NCBI RefSeq assembly: GCF_004798865.1
Contig: NW_025335922.1
Location: 7,456,695 to 7,520,694, forward strand
Direction: 5' to 3'
DNA from: Varanus komodoensis
Taxonomy: Eukaryota; Chordata; Lepidosauria; Squamata; Varanidae
Length of the DNA: 64,000 bases
Positions 1-11,810 of this stretch are shown here, in pieces. The notes beneath the pieces were generated by a model. That model searched no databases. It was not told the origin of the DNA and worked only from the letters and a program-made list of their open reading frames with translations. How positions within the stretch are numbered: position 1 is the first letter of the stretch; each line of letters begins with the position of its first letter. A program made the translations under genes and the position numbers.

Positions 1-3000
1 TTCCACCGTTGGTATAAAACAGTGTAGATGATGCAACATTCATACTGCGAGACATCCCTAACTGCCCCTTCCATGACTTTCTCTTGCAATAGTCTCACTT
101 TTATTCTTGGAGTTTTATAATCCTAAGTATATTAGAATATAATAAATTTAATCAAGCTGAGTTTTTTCCTGTGGCTTTTTTGACACAGTGTTCAAGAAGA
201 AAAATGGAAATGTTGGCAAGGCATTTATTTTAACCACAGAGTGTTAGTCTTGGCCACATCTGTGTCTTTCAACTAGTTGCATTTATTAAGAGGTCAGTAT
301 TATCTATGAACAAATCTTCATTCCTGGGGAATTTAACCCCAAGTTATTTGCTGTTTTCCATCTTTCCACTTGGTTTGCTCACTTATTTTGTCTTTCTTAT
401 CCAAGTCAACATTGATTTCTGACATCTGATTGAAGTTGATTAGCTGGGCCTTGATAATTCCGCATTCCTCTAGCGTGTGCACTAATGTTATCAGATATTC
501 ATTTAGGCTGCTTTTTGGAAGAAAATGACATAATCTGCATGTAATGTGACTTTATAATAATTCCCTGTGATGAGAAAACACTACCTGTGCTCTATTCATG
601 CTTTATCATAGAAACCTGTTTTTGGAGACAGTCATCAGTGCCTGATGGATACCAGACCTTGATGGACAGGAAGTTCTCCAAGCATTAAGTGCAAACTTGC
701 TGTCAGAGAGTTACTTCCTTGGGGGCACTCACTTGTCTGTGGAACCATGTAATGGATTTGACTTACAAAGGTTTCCTGGGAGAGGTTAAAACCAAAGCTT
801 TGCTAAGAGGGAAATTATTGTTCCCTAGGACCAACTATCTTACTAGACAATATAGGGAACTTTGCACACTGTGCCAGCAGTGGTGTAGTGTAGTGGAACC
901 AAGGCTCATAGAAATGCGGTGCCAATACTTCTTTATTGCCAGGAAGCTAACATCAACTGCCATCCCCTGAGACTTCCCTTTTTACCTTTTAGCTGAGTTG
1001 CAGTCCTCAGTGGCTGGGAGGGAAATTAATTTTCCCACCAACAATATAATGTTCCCTGTTGTAATGAAAAGTATATTTATTGGGTTTGTCTTGAATGGGA
1101 AATTCAGATGCATTCGCTCTACAAAAGACCTGCTCCAGGCAAAACTGAAAACTGATACAACTGGTTGAAATGGACCAAGACAGCTACTTGAAGTTTTGGG
1201 CTCACTTCAGCAGTATGGCTAGAGGGATGAGTTCCTGCACTTCAAAATGGAGCACCTCACTGCTGTGTGCCAGGCAGCTCTTCCATAGAATCACCCTTAT
1301 CTACTGCATGACACTTTCTCTCCTGCATCTCTGGCTGCCTCCAAGTGAGTTGCACTTGCTGTTACCCAGTGATCGCTCTTTCACTGCAGACTACACATTA
1401 AATTGCAACTGAATTTCTGCACTGCAGGCAGTTTTGTGGAGTATTGTCCACCTTCAGCTGTAAGTAGATCCTGCTCTTTGGTCCACTCCAGCAGACATAA
1501 GTGCTGCAGGTGAGCCATTGGAAGCCTAGCATACATTTATATTACCTCTGTGGTACACACATTCATTGATTCCATTTTGTTAATTGATCTCTGCTAAAAC
1601 ACTTTTCTGGCTATATTAAAAAGGAAACAGAGGGATAGTGCTATAGCACTGGAATGCTATAATTTAATTTTTCAAAATAGTAATAATATTTTAAAACTCC
1701 CTTTCTGGTTATTTCCAAAATGGTAGTGAGTAGGTTTTACAAATTAGTATTATTGCATTACACCGTTATAGCAATATTCCAAATATCCCAGAGTGGCTCA
1801 AAGTCTATTCCATTTCTGAATTTATACTAGACTAGCAGAACTGAGAAAAAGCTATACAGTTCTGGCTTGGTTTTGGGCTACATGCACGGATGGCCCCGAT
1901 ATATTAATATCTGTATCAGTCTCCTTTCCGAACCCTCTTTTTTTTTTTTTTTTTAAGACTCCCAAGTGGGCGACAGCAGGGTGGACTTGGCAATCAGTGC
2001 TGCAGGTAAATATGGTAATAAGAGTGGGGGAAGGAAGCTAATTTCTTGGTGATAGGAAGGAAGCTAATTCCTTGAAAGGTAAAGATAACACTAATGAAAG
2101 GTTCTGAGTTAATGTCTCCAGGGGGGCAGGAGTTTCACCAGCCAAACAAGTGTGCAGTCTCATATAGAGGCTGAGGCAATGTGAGTTCCGTACATGCAGC
2201 CTCCTTTGCTCCTCTTGCTAAGAGGGTTCAGTTTCCGTATCTTTTTTCAGTGCAGACTGTCATCCCATGAAGGGCAAGATTCATCCAGCTTATTTCCACT
2301 GATGATCTAAAAACTGAGTCTTTAGTTCAGACCTCAGAAGGTGATTCAGTGTGATGTTGCCAGTCAAGGCAAATGACCTCGTGGTATGAAGAAGCAAGGG
2401 AAGATTAGCTAGAGAGATGTAAGCTGCCACTGTATGCAAACCTGCATAAAAAAAAGGCTTGCTTGGGAGAAATAAAGTTAGGAGGAAGGGGCTGAAGAAG
2501 GAGCAAATTATTCACATCATTTTTAAAAATAAAAGAAAGCTGCTGTTTCCATTCATTCCTGTTGTTCATTTGCAGTGTGGTTCTCCCTCTTGCTTTTTGT
2601 TTGCTCTTGCCTGTGCCCCTGCATTTGGAAGCAGGAGGGAGACAGGGGGTACAAAGTAAAGAGTTAATGAAATGCTCAGTGGGGGATTATAAAAGAGCCA
2701 AGTACTCACAGACAATTAAGGAACAGGAGCTGAATCTACCAAGAGGGAGGGTGAATGTGTAGCTGGTATCAGTAATGACAGTAAAGGCTCTCCTACAAGG
2801 GGCAGTAATGGAGGATGCATTTACATTTATATTTATTTGTCCACTCAGTGTACAATGTATTTGTCCAAATATCATCCTAAATACAGGCAATTTTTGCTCA
2901 TTTGCAAATGTGGCTCTTGCACAAACTATTCCAAGGTTGCAAAACTCAACCCAAATAAATATTTTGCATTACTTCAGGAAGACATTAGGCTTCAGTTTTA

Positions 3001-3170
3001 GCAAGTCTAAAACACTGAAGTTTTGCAATGTTTGTACAAACAACTTGACCATCAGGGTGTCCTGATGTCTGGCCACATTCACATGGAAGTGGGTCCATAT
3101 TTTTCTGGTGCTGCCTTCAGAAGGTCCCCGGTTCAAAAAGACCCCTGGCCAGGATTCTGTGCAGCACTGC
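1..3170. other. Unassigned intronic DNA
   Basis: AT-rich sequence with a 17-base T run at 1938-1954. Short frames (93 and 80 codons) have no recognisable domain or splice framing. No confident repeat family was recognised. The stretch at 2560-3060 has some long AT-rich non-repetitive sequence but nothing decisive. Confidence 0.4.
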
Positions 3171-3174
3171 CAGG

Positions 3175-3402
3175 ATAATACTTATATCAGGCCCTTTTTT
3201 CTCCCAAAGAACTCAAGGCAGCTTATTCAAGAGTCGTCCTCTTAATCTCATCCTCACAACAACAACCTTGTGAAGTAGGTTGGGCTTGAGAGTCTGTGAT
3301 TGGTCCGAAGTCACCCAGTTTGCTCCATGACTGAGTGGGGACTAGAACCAAGATCACCTGAGTCCCAGACCTGCATTCTTAACCACTACAGCGCACTGGA
3401 TA
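3175..3402 (-). repeat. tRNA-derived SINE (MIR/L2-tailed, reptile type)
   Basis: Read on the minus strand, a tRNA-like head ('gtagtggttaagaatgcaggtctggg', B-box-like 'ggttctagtcccc') is followed by 'gggtgacttcggaccaatcacagactctcaagcc', 'aggttgttgttgtgaggatga' and a tail 'ccttgagttctttgggag'. This order is typical of the MIR-like SINEs abundant in lizards and snakes. The copy is old and diverged. Confidence 0.75.
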
Positions 3403-4879
3403 TGGGGCTAGATGAACGCAGACTATAACAGCATCATGTAACAAACACACATGCACGCATGCACACACGTACGCACACAGTGTACACCAGAATAGGCAAA
3501 TGTGTTCCTTTTGGTTGTGTTCAGTTTCTCATTTTTCCAACTTTAAGTTTAATTCAAGTTTAATTCAGCCTGATTCTGTATCAGTGCACATTTTTATTTC
3601 CAAATGTTTGGATGAAACTCTGTGCATTTTTTCTGCATATGTTTCTTAACATGCACCTTTTGTGAGTGACATTTTCCAAAAGTATGCCCTTTTATTACCT
3701 TTTGGTAATATATGCCCTTTTGCAAGCTTATTTCTCCTATAATGTGTTCCTTGGTGTTGTTTTCACGATCGTGTACCCATTTCTAAACTGTATGGATTTT
3801 TGTTTGTAATTTGCTCTGATGTGAGGACTTTTAAAATTTTTTAGTAGAGAACTCAGTGCTGCATTTGGGAAAGTGCAGCTCTGATTTGGTTCATTCATCA
3901 GTTTGGTAAAGTGCGAATTAAATGGATTGGCATGGACGTTCAGATGGAACAAATCCTTCATCCATCTCTAGCTGCCATGGTTCAGCTCAAGATATTTTGT
4001 TGCCTGAGCCAAAAAACAGTGTGGTACCTTCTCCCATTCCACATAAAGAAGCTAACCAGACAGGCAACTAAGGGATAGGACAAACCCCTTCTGCTACCTC
4101 TGGGGGCAACTGGATAGCATAGGAAACTGAGGGCAGATCACATGATACACACAGCTCTCTTCTTTAATGCCTTAACATCACTCCCCACCCTTAGCATCTT
4201 GCCACCTAAAGTGTTTTTCTGATGGTGCCTTAGGTTAGGACGAGCCTTGTCTGGTTCTCAGTTAAAAAACAAAAGGAACACCCTCTCACTAGGTACTCCC
4301 TAAATGTGACACTTTCCCAAGTTCAGGCCCTTCTCATACCTGTTTTAACATACCTTCTCCTTCACAAGAAAAATCTTCCTGCCTTCCAGATTCAGCTTCC
4401 CTGGCATACTGGATGTCTTTGTGACTTGGACTGTTCTTTTTGTCACAAGTGGTTCATCAAGCAGAATATGGATACAGAGGAGGTCTTACTAAAAATATGT
4501 TTTCTAGTCTTAAAAAAGGGAAGGAGGTAAATAGCTGTCCATTGACTAATGACACATTCAGCTCATACTCTAACTGTGAGATCTGCTACTATTTCTAGAG
4601 CAACATTTTTCTTGATGAGTAATGCTACTAATTCAGCATGTAGTTTTATGTAGATGTGTCATGGGTAACTGGAACAAGGAGACACAGAAAATGCCATGCA
4701 GTCTGAAAAGCTGCTTAATTTAAAACAATATGTTTGTTAATGCTAATGAAACCAGGGAGGATGCCTTCGTCTCAGACACAAATGATGCTGCTGCATTGGC
4801 ACCGTGTTTTCTCAAAGGTGGTGCCACCTTACACTGGAGAGGAAAGAAAGATGAAGGTCTGCAGGGCTGCAGCAACTCA

Positions 4880-5178
4880 GGTCCGGGGGTCAAATTTGTC
4901 CATTGGGATACTCCCTAAAGCCACACCCCATCTCTTTTGGCCCAGCTGACTGATACTTCAGAAGTTTCTCAGCCTTTGCATCATTTTTCCCCATTCTGAA
5001 AGCATGAAATACATCTCCTAAGATTTAATCATGATAGCAAAAGCTTTAACCTAAAACCGTGTGGTATTTGGGGCATTTTGGCCCACTGCCTTTTGCTTGC
5101 AGCCCCAGCCATCCCTGCAGTGACAGCTTGCCTGGACTGGAATTTGCTCTTCAAGCTGAAAGCAGTTCAACACCCCTG
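4880..5178. mobile_element. hAT-like non-autonomous DNA element remnant
   Basis: The right end GTTCAACACCCCTGG is the inverted form of a CAGGGGTGTTGAAC terminus. The left part holds GGGGGTCAAATTTG. The inner phrase 'cccattctgaaag' recurs in the related copy near 36.5 kb. The same right end appears near 15.47 and 27.11 kb. I could not read a convincing target-site duplication, so the left boundary is approximate. Confidence 0.45.
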
Positions 5179-5194
5179 GATTAAGGAAGGGGGC

Positions 5195-5400
5195 CTTCGC
5201 TCAGCCGGGGAGCATCTGCTTGGCATGCAGAAGAACCCAGTTTCCCTTTCCAGCAATTCCTGACAGTGCTGGAGAAGACTAGTCTGAAAATCTGGGGAGC
5301 TGGTGCCCATCCAAGTAGACAGTGCAGAATGGAGGGACCAGTGATGTGAATCAGTATTAGGCAGCTCCCAATGCCATTTTCCTTGCAAAGCGTCTGAGAG
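5195..5400 (+). repeat. tRNA-derived SINE with CR1-like tail
   Basis: The head 'ggggagcatctgcttggcatgcagaag' followed by 'cccagtttccc' is a decayed tRNA-like A/B-box region. The 3' part 'agtagacagtgcagaatggaggga' and 'aatcagtattaggcagctcc' matches the CR1 3' phrase for a 'ggaccaatggtctgactcagtataaggcagctt' tail. The copy at 41930-42150 has the same head. Such SINEs are mobilised by CR1 LINEs. Confidence 0.65.
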
Positions 5401-5439
5401 CCATGGGGCATAAGGCAGGTCATATGGTCATTGCCTCCT

Positions 5440-5586
5440 TTTTAACTTCACAACAATCCTGTGAGGTAGGTTAGGCTGAGAGATCATGTCTGGCCCAGTT
5501 TCATCCAGTGAGCCTCACAGTTGAATTGGGATTGGAATCCATGCTTCTCAAGTCCAAGTTCAACCACTGCATCACACTCACTTGGT
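5440..5586 (-). repeat. tRNA-derived SINE (MIR-like), minus strand
   Basis: Shows 'cacaacaatcctgtgaggtaggttaggctgagaga' and 'tcatccagtgagcctcacag', then 'aattgggattggaatccatgcttctcaagtcc' and 'caaccactgcatcaca'. This is the same order as the element at 3175-3402, and it lies directly after the CR1-tailed SINE. Confidence 0.7.
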
Positions 5587-5989
5587 TTTAATGGACCAAC
5601 TTTAGCCTCCTCAGCAGGATGGACAAGTCTCCGACACAGAGGCAAAGAGCCAGGCAGATAATGAGGACCAGCAACTCAAATTTCAGAGGTTTGGGCCCGT
5701 GCCTGGACAATGAGCCTGTGCCTGCTACCTGGGAGTCCTTAAATCCATGGTTTGAACCCAGATCCAGAAAGACAACATCCCCTGAGCCAGATTTCCCTGA
5801 GGAAGGGGCCTCTCTACATCAGAACCTCACTTCTCCCTCCCCCCACCCATTATTTGGTCACTGGCAGGGACAATGCAAGAGATAAGAATTGGGGAGAGAA
5901 GCAGCAGTTTGCAGGCTGTCTAATGCTCACTACTCTTCAGGAAGGAAGTGGAGCTGACTGAGCTCCAGGCATGATCAGAACAAGGTGAA

Positions 5990-6690
5990 CTGTCTGACAC
6001 CCCATGGCTCCTGCTTGACCTCCTGTGCTGCCCTGAGGTGCCCATTGTGGCCTGTGGGCTCCACTCCTGGTCAAGCCAGGACACATTGGGCCCATAAGTC
6101 TCGTGCTCTAACTTTCTTGGCCTGGCTCCAGTCTTACCATTTGTAGCATGGCTTTCTGCTAAACATATTTGCAACTTTCTCCTAAAGAGGCAGCCAGCTG
6201 TTTTTTCTTGTTTCTGCATTCTACATTTAATGAAAATAACAATAATAAAATGTGCAAGATCCCTTGGTATCTTTCTTTTTCTGTATTCCACCTTCCAGTG
6301 AAAATAATAATTTAAAAAAGAGGCAGGCAGCTGCAGTTTTCGGCTCCCTGAGTGCTGTTGTGCCCCAGGCTGAAAGGTCTGTATGGGTCTGATAGTTCGC
6401 ACTAATGCTTGCCTCACTATGTGGACAGATGCTGTGGAGGACATCACAGTTGGTCATTCAGTGGTTGAAGTCACCCTTTTAGAGTGAGTATATATAGATG
6501 GTACTGTGGGCAAACTTACAGATGGCATTGCTTTCTGTGCTCTTTGACTGCTTGCTCTGTGATAGCCGTCACTCCATTCCATCAGGCTGCAGTAGGATGT
6601 AAAGCAGGCCTATTTCTGGGTTCCCCCTCCTCTCCCCAAACACGAACAGTTCCACGGACTGTGGCCTGCATTTGCTTTTCCTCCCCCTTC
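5990..6690. repeat. Unassigned region with imperfect AT-rich duplications
   Basis: 'aaagaggcagccagctg' (6184-6200) recurs as 'aaagaggcaggcagctg' (6318-6334). 'tttctgcattctac...aatgaaaataacaataa' (6210-6244) recurs as 'tttctgtattccac...gtgaaaataataa' (6278-6310). The spacings, about 134 and 68 bases, fit a decayed tandem of about 67 bp. The minus-strand frame of 175 codons across it has no known domain and I do not call it a gene. Confidence 0.35.
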
Positions 6691-7315
6691 TTCCTTCTGC
6701 CTCTTTTAAATTTTGATTGTGCAACTTTTAAATTACAAACTTGATGGCAAAGACTGCTGTGGTTTTACTGGTCAGTTAGGTGGGAGCCTTTTTGGCTGAA
6801 AAACAGAATAAGCATGCTTTAAATAACTCAGTAAAGAAACATTGCCAACTGTCCACGTTAAACATACTGTACCAGTTTAGGTGGGAGGGAAATGCTCTGA
6901 ATTAATGTGTGTGTGATTGTTCTTGTGCTTTTTAATCAGTAGAGCATGTGAACATTAACATCAGATGAGGATTGTGGGTCATCAGTCCCTTTGGGCATAT
7001 GGGAGAGCCCACCTGATTGCACAAGCAGCCCAGGTGGTCAGTTGGGGGTGATGGAGTCCTTAGTTTGTAGTGTTCCAGAGGATGGCCCTTGTACAATCTG
7101 TCAGAGGACCAGCTCAGCATGGTAAGTGTTTTGGCACTGCATACAGAGACTCTTCCTTCCAAATTCCCTGTCCCGAAACAGTAGCTTCAGTGCCCTTTTG
7201 CATGGAATCCAAATAGCAAAGAAACTCTTGTGATTTTCAGTTTCCTGGCAAAATACATGGATTTAAGCTCATACTTCAATGCAACACCAAATAATTCAGT
7301 TTGATTATCCTAGAC

Positions 7316-7798
7316 CAGGGGTCCTCAAACTTTTCCACGAGGGGGCCAGTTGAAAGATGCCGGTGCTGGGCACGGGCCGGAAAGGTGTTGCCGGCAGAGC
7401 GCGAGGACCGGCCCAGGGTGGGGCCAGCACGTGCAGGCACGGGGTGCGAGGCAAGATGAGGCGAGGCGTGCGTGGCGAGGGGAGGTGAGCTGAGGGCGGG
7501 GGTGGGCACGGGGCGCAAGGCAAGGTGAGGCGAGGTGCGTGTGGCGAGGGGAGGCAAGGTAAGGGCAGGGGCGGGCACGTGCCGCAAGGCGGGCGCATGA
7601 GGCAGCAGCTTGCTCGCTTGGAGATTGTTTTCTCCAAGTGAGCAAACCACTGTCTCCCCACGTGGGGTGAGGTGGGCGGCGGCGGGTGCATGCGTGGATG
7701 CAGGCGTGCACATGGCGGGTTCAAATGGTCATGGTGGGCTGGATAAATGGGCATGGCAGGCCGGATCCGGCCCCCGGGCCGCAGCTTGAGGACCCATG
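7316..7798. mobile_element. hAT-type non-autonomous element with GC-rich core
   Basis: The termini are CAGGGGTCCTCAAACTT at the left and, inverted, CATGGGTCCTCAAGCTG at the right. The element is flanked by a perfect 8-bp duplication TCCTAGAC (7308-7315 and 7799-7806), the hallmark of hAT insertion. Length is 483 bp with no transposase frame. The core is very GC and CpG rich compared with its surroundings and contains a 69-bp tandem repeat. Overlapping minus-strand frames of 128-170 codons rich in Pro, His and Ala are a by-product of the GC-rich repeat, not genes. Confidence 0.9.
7437..7592. repeat. 69-bp minisatellite, about 2.3 copies, inside the hAT element
   Basis: GGCACGGGGTGCGAGGCAAG near 7436 recurs as GGCACGGGGCGCAAGGCAAG near 7505 and as GGCACGTGCCGCAAGGC near 7574. 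The offset is exactly 69 bases both times. The unit carries repeated 'gaggcgagg' and 'ggcgaggggagg' phrases, so there is shorter-range repetition inside it too. Confidence 0.85.
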
Positions 7799-7806
7799 TC
7801 CTAGAC

Positions 7807-10612
7807 TGTGGCAGCAACGTTACTTCTGTAGTTCCTTTAGTTAGTTCTCAAGGACAAAGCATTTCCCTCTTCCCTGTCCCACCCCTTCTGGTTTTTTGTT
7901 TTCTTGTTTTACTCTCATCACCATAATATCTTCTGTCCATTTGGTTTAACCTTCTTTGTCTCTCAAACACAAGGCTGGACAGAGTTAATTCTGTAAAACA
8001 GGAGCTGCTGTTCAGAATTGAGTAACAAGATGCTGTTATTGTGCATTAAGATTAAGAAATAAATGAATCCCGTTTATCTGAATGGAACCAGGAAATAAAA
8101 TAGAGCTTTATCTGCTATTTGCATCTAAGCTGCATTTCATTGTGTCTGGGCAGCATCTGGCGTTTTGAGATTTCCTCTTGCAGCTGGATAACACACAATC
8201 TATGCTAAAAAAAAAGGTGAATAATAATAAATACATAAGTAAGAAATAAGAATAGGAAGAGGAGGAACACTGGCCAGTAAAATAGCACAAATGGGCTGTC
8301 ACACAAATATAAGTAGTGATGCTGGTGGAACAGGAAACTAGGCGTCCAGATCATTCAGCCAGGGTTGCAATATATTTTTGGCCCTCTGAGTTGAGAGATT
8401 AAGAACAGGAACAAACCAGAAGATTGATGGTCTTTTAACAAAAATCAAGGAAGACTTTTGCAAAAGGATTTCTTATGTGAGCCTATCTTAGTTTTCTTAA
8501 TGTATTGAAAATGATAATAAAATGATAATAATAATCTGGCATTGTAGTGTACTGTCCTTGATCACTGTATTTTACCATTATGCTTAATACAGATATTAGA
8601 ATTGTGGCTGTATTTGTTACAGATGTTTTAGGCATGAAAGCTTTTCTTGACTTTCTATTCAGGTGCTTTAGAATATTGTCCCATCCCCCCAGTTCCTGCA
8701 ATCTGGTCTTTTACTAACCCCAAATCTTTATACAAAACCAATTTCCTGTATGGATCTTGCTGTTATGTGGGAATGTACATAAATAAACCCTATGTGATAA
8801 ATGCACATATGTCTCTATTTTGCTGTTTGTCCATGTAATGGTTAGTTTTGCTTTATACATTCGACTTCCAATCGAATCCTACACATGTCTTCTCAAGAAA
8901 TCTACTGAGTTTAATGAGACTTACTCGTAAATAAATGTATAGCATTGCTTTGGTCATGATGTCCATTAATGGTGGTGTACATTGGCACCAATGGGTTGAA
9001 GATATGTAATTGTAATATGCTAAGACCAAACTTGGGTTGGGGAAAAGAAGGATGCTATGTGGCAACAAGCTAATAGTGACTACCTGTGCATGGATGTCGA
9101 TGCTGCAGCTGTTTCCTCCTGCTGCCACCGCCATTGTGTTTCCTGCTGCTGAACACCAGAGGACTTTGCAGGGCCCCAAGAAGGGCTAGTCCTCCCACAA
9201 GGCAGAGTGATTGTGAGCAGGTGCTGGTTCAGTCTGTTGTTCACTTTCAACTGGAAGTAGACTGGACAGCCCTTCCTATGCAGATAGACGAGTGTCCTTT
9301 GTAAAAGGGGACACAGCCACATTAAGCTACATGGACTGATGGTCCTGCATCTTCTTGCAATTCCAGTGAGCAGGAGATAGAGCAGCTGCCAGACAGCCAT
9401 GGTATAATCTCCTTTACCTACCATGTGGCTCCTGTGCTAAGCACCTGGTATAGTCTTGGTAGAGGAGGAGACTCTTCAGAACTGTGCGGCCAGCTCTTTT
9501 GTGCTTTCTTTTCTTCATGCAGGCGGTGCATTGTGACCAACATATGCTGTGCCTAAAATATGTTTGCTCATACAGAAGATAGACATTGTGCATATGGATG
9601 TTTTAAATGCTCAGTCAGTGGCTAACTTAACATTAGCCATTGACTGGCACGTAGGCAGGATTGAAAGTGAAAGAAAACCAGTGGAGGTGGCACCAGAACT
9701 GGCCAACTGTCAGTCTTTATCCTGGCCAAGAGGAGCATGAAACTGACTGAGTGTGATAGGTATAATTGCTTGATAGGCAGCACATGAGTTGGTGTAAAAG
9801 ATTCTATTTCATGGTCTTTTATACAAAATCCTAGTTGCAGAATATGACTTTCTGTGGGAGACAGGTTTACCTCCCTGAAATATTTTTATGAACACCACTT
9901 TTGTGTCTCAGCACAGCAGGAAATTCTGGGGTCAGGTCAGGAGTTATCCATAGCACATATTGAAGCAGGTCTGGTTTTTGTCCTGTTGATAAGTTATCTG
10001 AAAGCCAGGCCCTCTATCCTGTATTTATATAATCAACGCTTTTAGCATTCATATAGAAGTGGTGATTCAGGCATGTGTGTATTTTGTTGTTCTCATTTAT
10101 GATTTGATAATGATTGCTTTTGCTGTTACCATAGTTAGAATACTTATGATTAGATTATGATTAAATCATAGATCAATAAGTGAAAAATGTGTTGTAGGTA
10201 TTAAAGCAGAGCCGTCAGATGCCTTTAGATTTATGAAGTACTTGGAAACATTCAGGATGTTATTTCTTCTAAGCGGCTGCTTTTGCACAGCAGCAATGTT
10301 TGCTTATTCTGGGGAACTGACAAAGCACCAAGGTCTGGTAATACAGATTCTGAAACGGCAACAGATGTGTATTCCATAGTCTGACAGAACCAGTTTGTTT
10401 CGCTCTGCCCCAAGGAAGATCAAAACAAAAGCAAAAACACTGTGTTTGTGTCCGCCAGCCTGGTGTCTCATATTGAAATAAACAAACGATTCTTCTCAGA
10501 ACAAATGTTGTTTAGCATATACTTTTTGCAATTTCACATATGACTTAAAACACACACAAACATAGATGTTCCTACCTAGAGGTCTGTCAATATCGACATA
10601 ATGCCTTTGCCT
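7807..10612. other. Unassigned intronic DNA
   Basis: AT-rich in most parts, with a more GC-balanced stretch at 9080-9480 that is open on both strands for 70-114 codons. I recognise no domain, splice structure or repeat family in it. Short AAT runs lie near 8220 and 8520. Confidence 0.35.
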
Positions 10613-10620
10613 TTCTAAAC

Positions 10621-11188
10621 CAGTCATTTTCAAACTTTCTATCTTCAAGGAATGCTTTTGACTTTTATCTTGAAAAATGTCTGTGGTATGGCCTTGCAGT
10701 GAATCCGAAGTGTGGCTAGGCCTCAGTTAGAAGGACTAGGCCTCTTGGACTCCATTTTACCCTTCTCTGTAGCCACATGCCCAGTCTTGCAGCAGTTGGG
10801 CAGCTGCCAGAGTCCCAGCATCCAGCAAGTGCAATGCTGTTCTGATATCTTGTGGCCAAGTCTGGTAGTTACCCTTTTTCTTTCCCACAATGCACCTAAA
10901 TGTGCCATTGCTCTAAGGCATTGTGGGAAATTAAAATGGCAACTTCAAGCTTCTGGGCGGCAATCTCAGTGCAGTTGCTGCCTGCTGTGTCCAGATGAAG
11001 CCCCCCAGAGGGCACTTTGCCAAGCCCCCCTTCAAGTCTATAGCTGGTCCTATGTAGATACCCACTGGAGGGAGAGTTTGGTATGGATGGGCAAGCTGGC
11101 TTCCACACCTTCACAGATCATCTCATTGGAGAACCTTTAATAAGCATCTGGACAACCTAAGAATTTCCTGGCAGTTTGAAAACCATTG
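10621..11188. mobile_element. hAT-type non-autonomous element (568 bp)
   Basis: The left end CAGTCATTTTCAAACTTTC and the inverted right end CAATGGTTTTCAAACTGCC agree in the 'TTTTCAAACT' core typical of MER20-like hAT termini. Flanks TTCTAAAC (10613-10620) and TCCTAAAA (11189-11196) are a decayed 8-bp duplication (6 of 8). The 142-codon plus-strand frame inside has no transposase motif. The interior carries a perfect 13-bp inverted repeat at 10881-10893 and 10918-10930. Confidence 0.75.
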
Positions 11189-11605
11189 TCCTAAAAGTTC
11201 ATCAGCAGATGTGAGGCAAAATTCAGGCCTCCTCACAGAGTTATAAGCACTTGCCATTGAGACGGATGAATCATTTATGCCATTTAACTTCCTGTTCCTG
11301 GAGAACATCCAAAGCAGCCCTTCAGTCCATCATAACCAGCACACTTTCAGCATAAGTCCACCATCTGTAAAATGGGGATGATATGGCACAGGTGTTTCTG
11401 CATTCTTATTAGTTTATGCATATGGAAGATAACCAGTGCTGGCTTATACTGCCAGACAAAAGGCTCTCCTAGCTTAGTTGGGTAAATTTTGACTGGCAGT
11501 CAACTGCCAGGGTTTAGATGTGAAGACAGTCTGAATTGGGGATGTCCCGTATGCAAAGAATGAGCAGTGTTTCTCCATGTTAGAGTATACCAGAATGGTA
11601 TAATC

Positions 11606-11802
11606 CAGGGGTGGCCAAACAGAGGCTTGGGAGCTGCATGAAGCTTTTTGAGTTTATTTTGGGCTTGCCACTCGCTGCCTGCTGCCACTGCTGTGCACAG
11701 GTGCCTGCTTGTCCACCGTCACTGGCAGATACCCACTTGTAGCTCTCAAACATCTGACTTTTACCATTTAGCTCTTCCATTGAGCAAGTCTGGCCACCCG
11801 TG
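11606..11802. mobile_element. hAT-type MITE (197 bp)
   Basis: The left end CAGGGGTGGCCAAAC and the inverted right end CACGGGTGGCCAGAC match at 13 of 15 bases. Flanks GTATAATC (11598-11605) and GTATAGTC (11803-11810) are an 8-bp target duplication with one difference. Too short to encode a transposase, so it was moved in trans. Confidence 0.9.
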
Positions 11803-11810
11803 GTATAGTC

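Noticed and set aside
5920-6447. 175-codon minus-strand frame, the longest outside HIPK2 together with the 40 kb frame
   Set aside because: No recognisable domain, low-complexity Ser-rich C-terminus, and it crosses a decayed AT-rich tandem duplication. Length alone is not strong evidence in 64 kb.
7276-7817. Overlapping minus-strand frames of 128-170 codons rich in Pro, His, Ala and Arg
   Set aside because: They come from the GC-rich 69-bp minisatellite inside a hAT element. All three frames stay open because stops are rare in such sequence.
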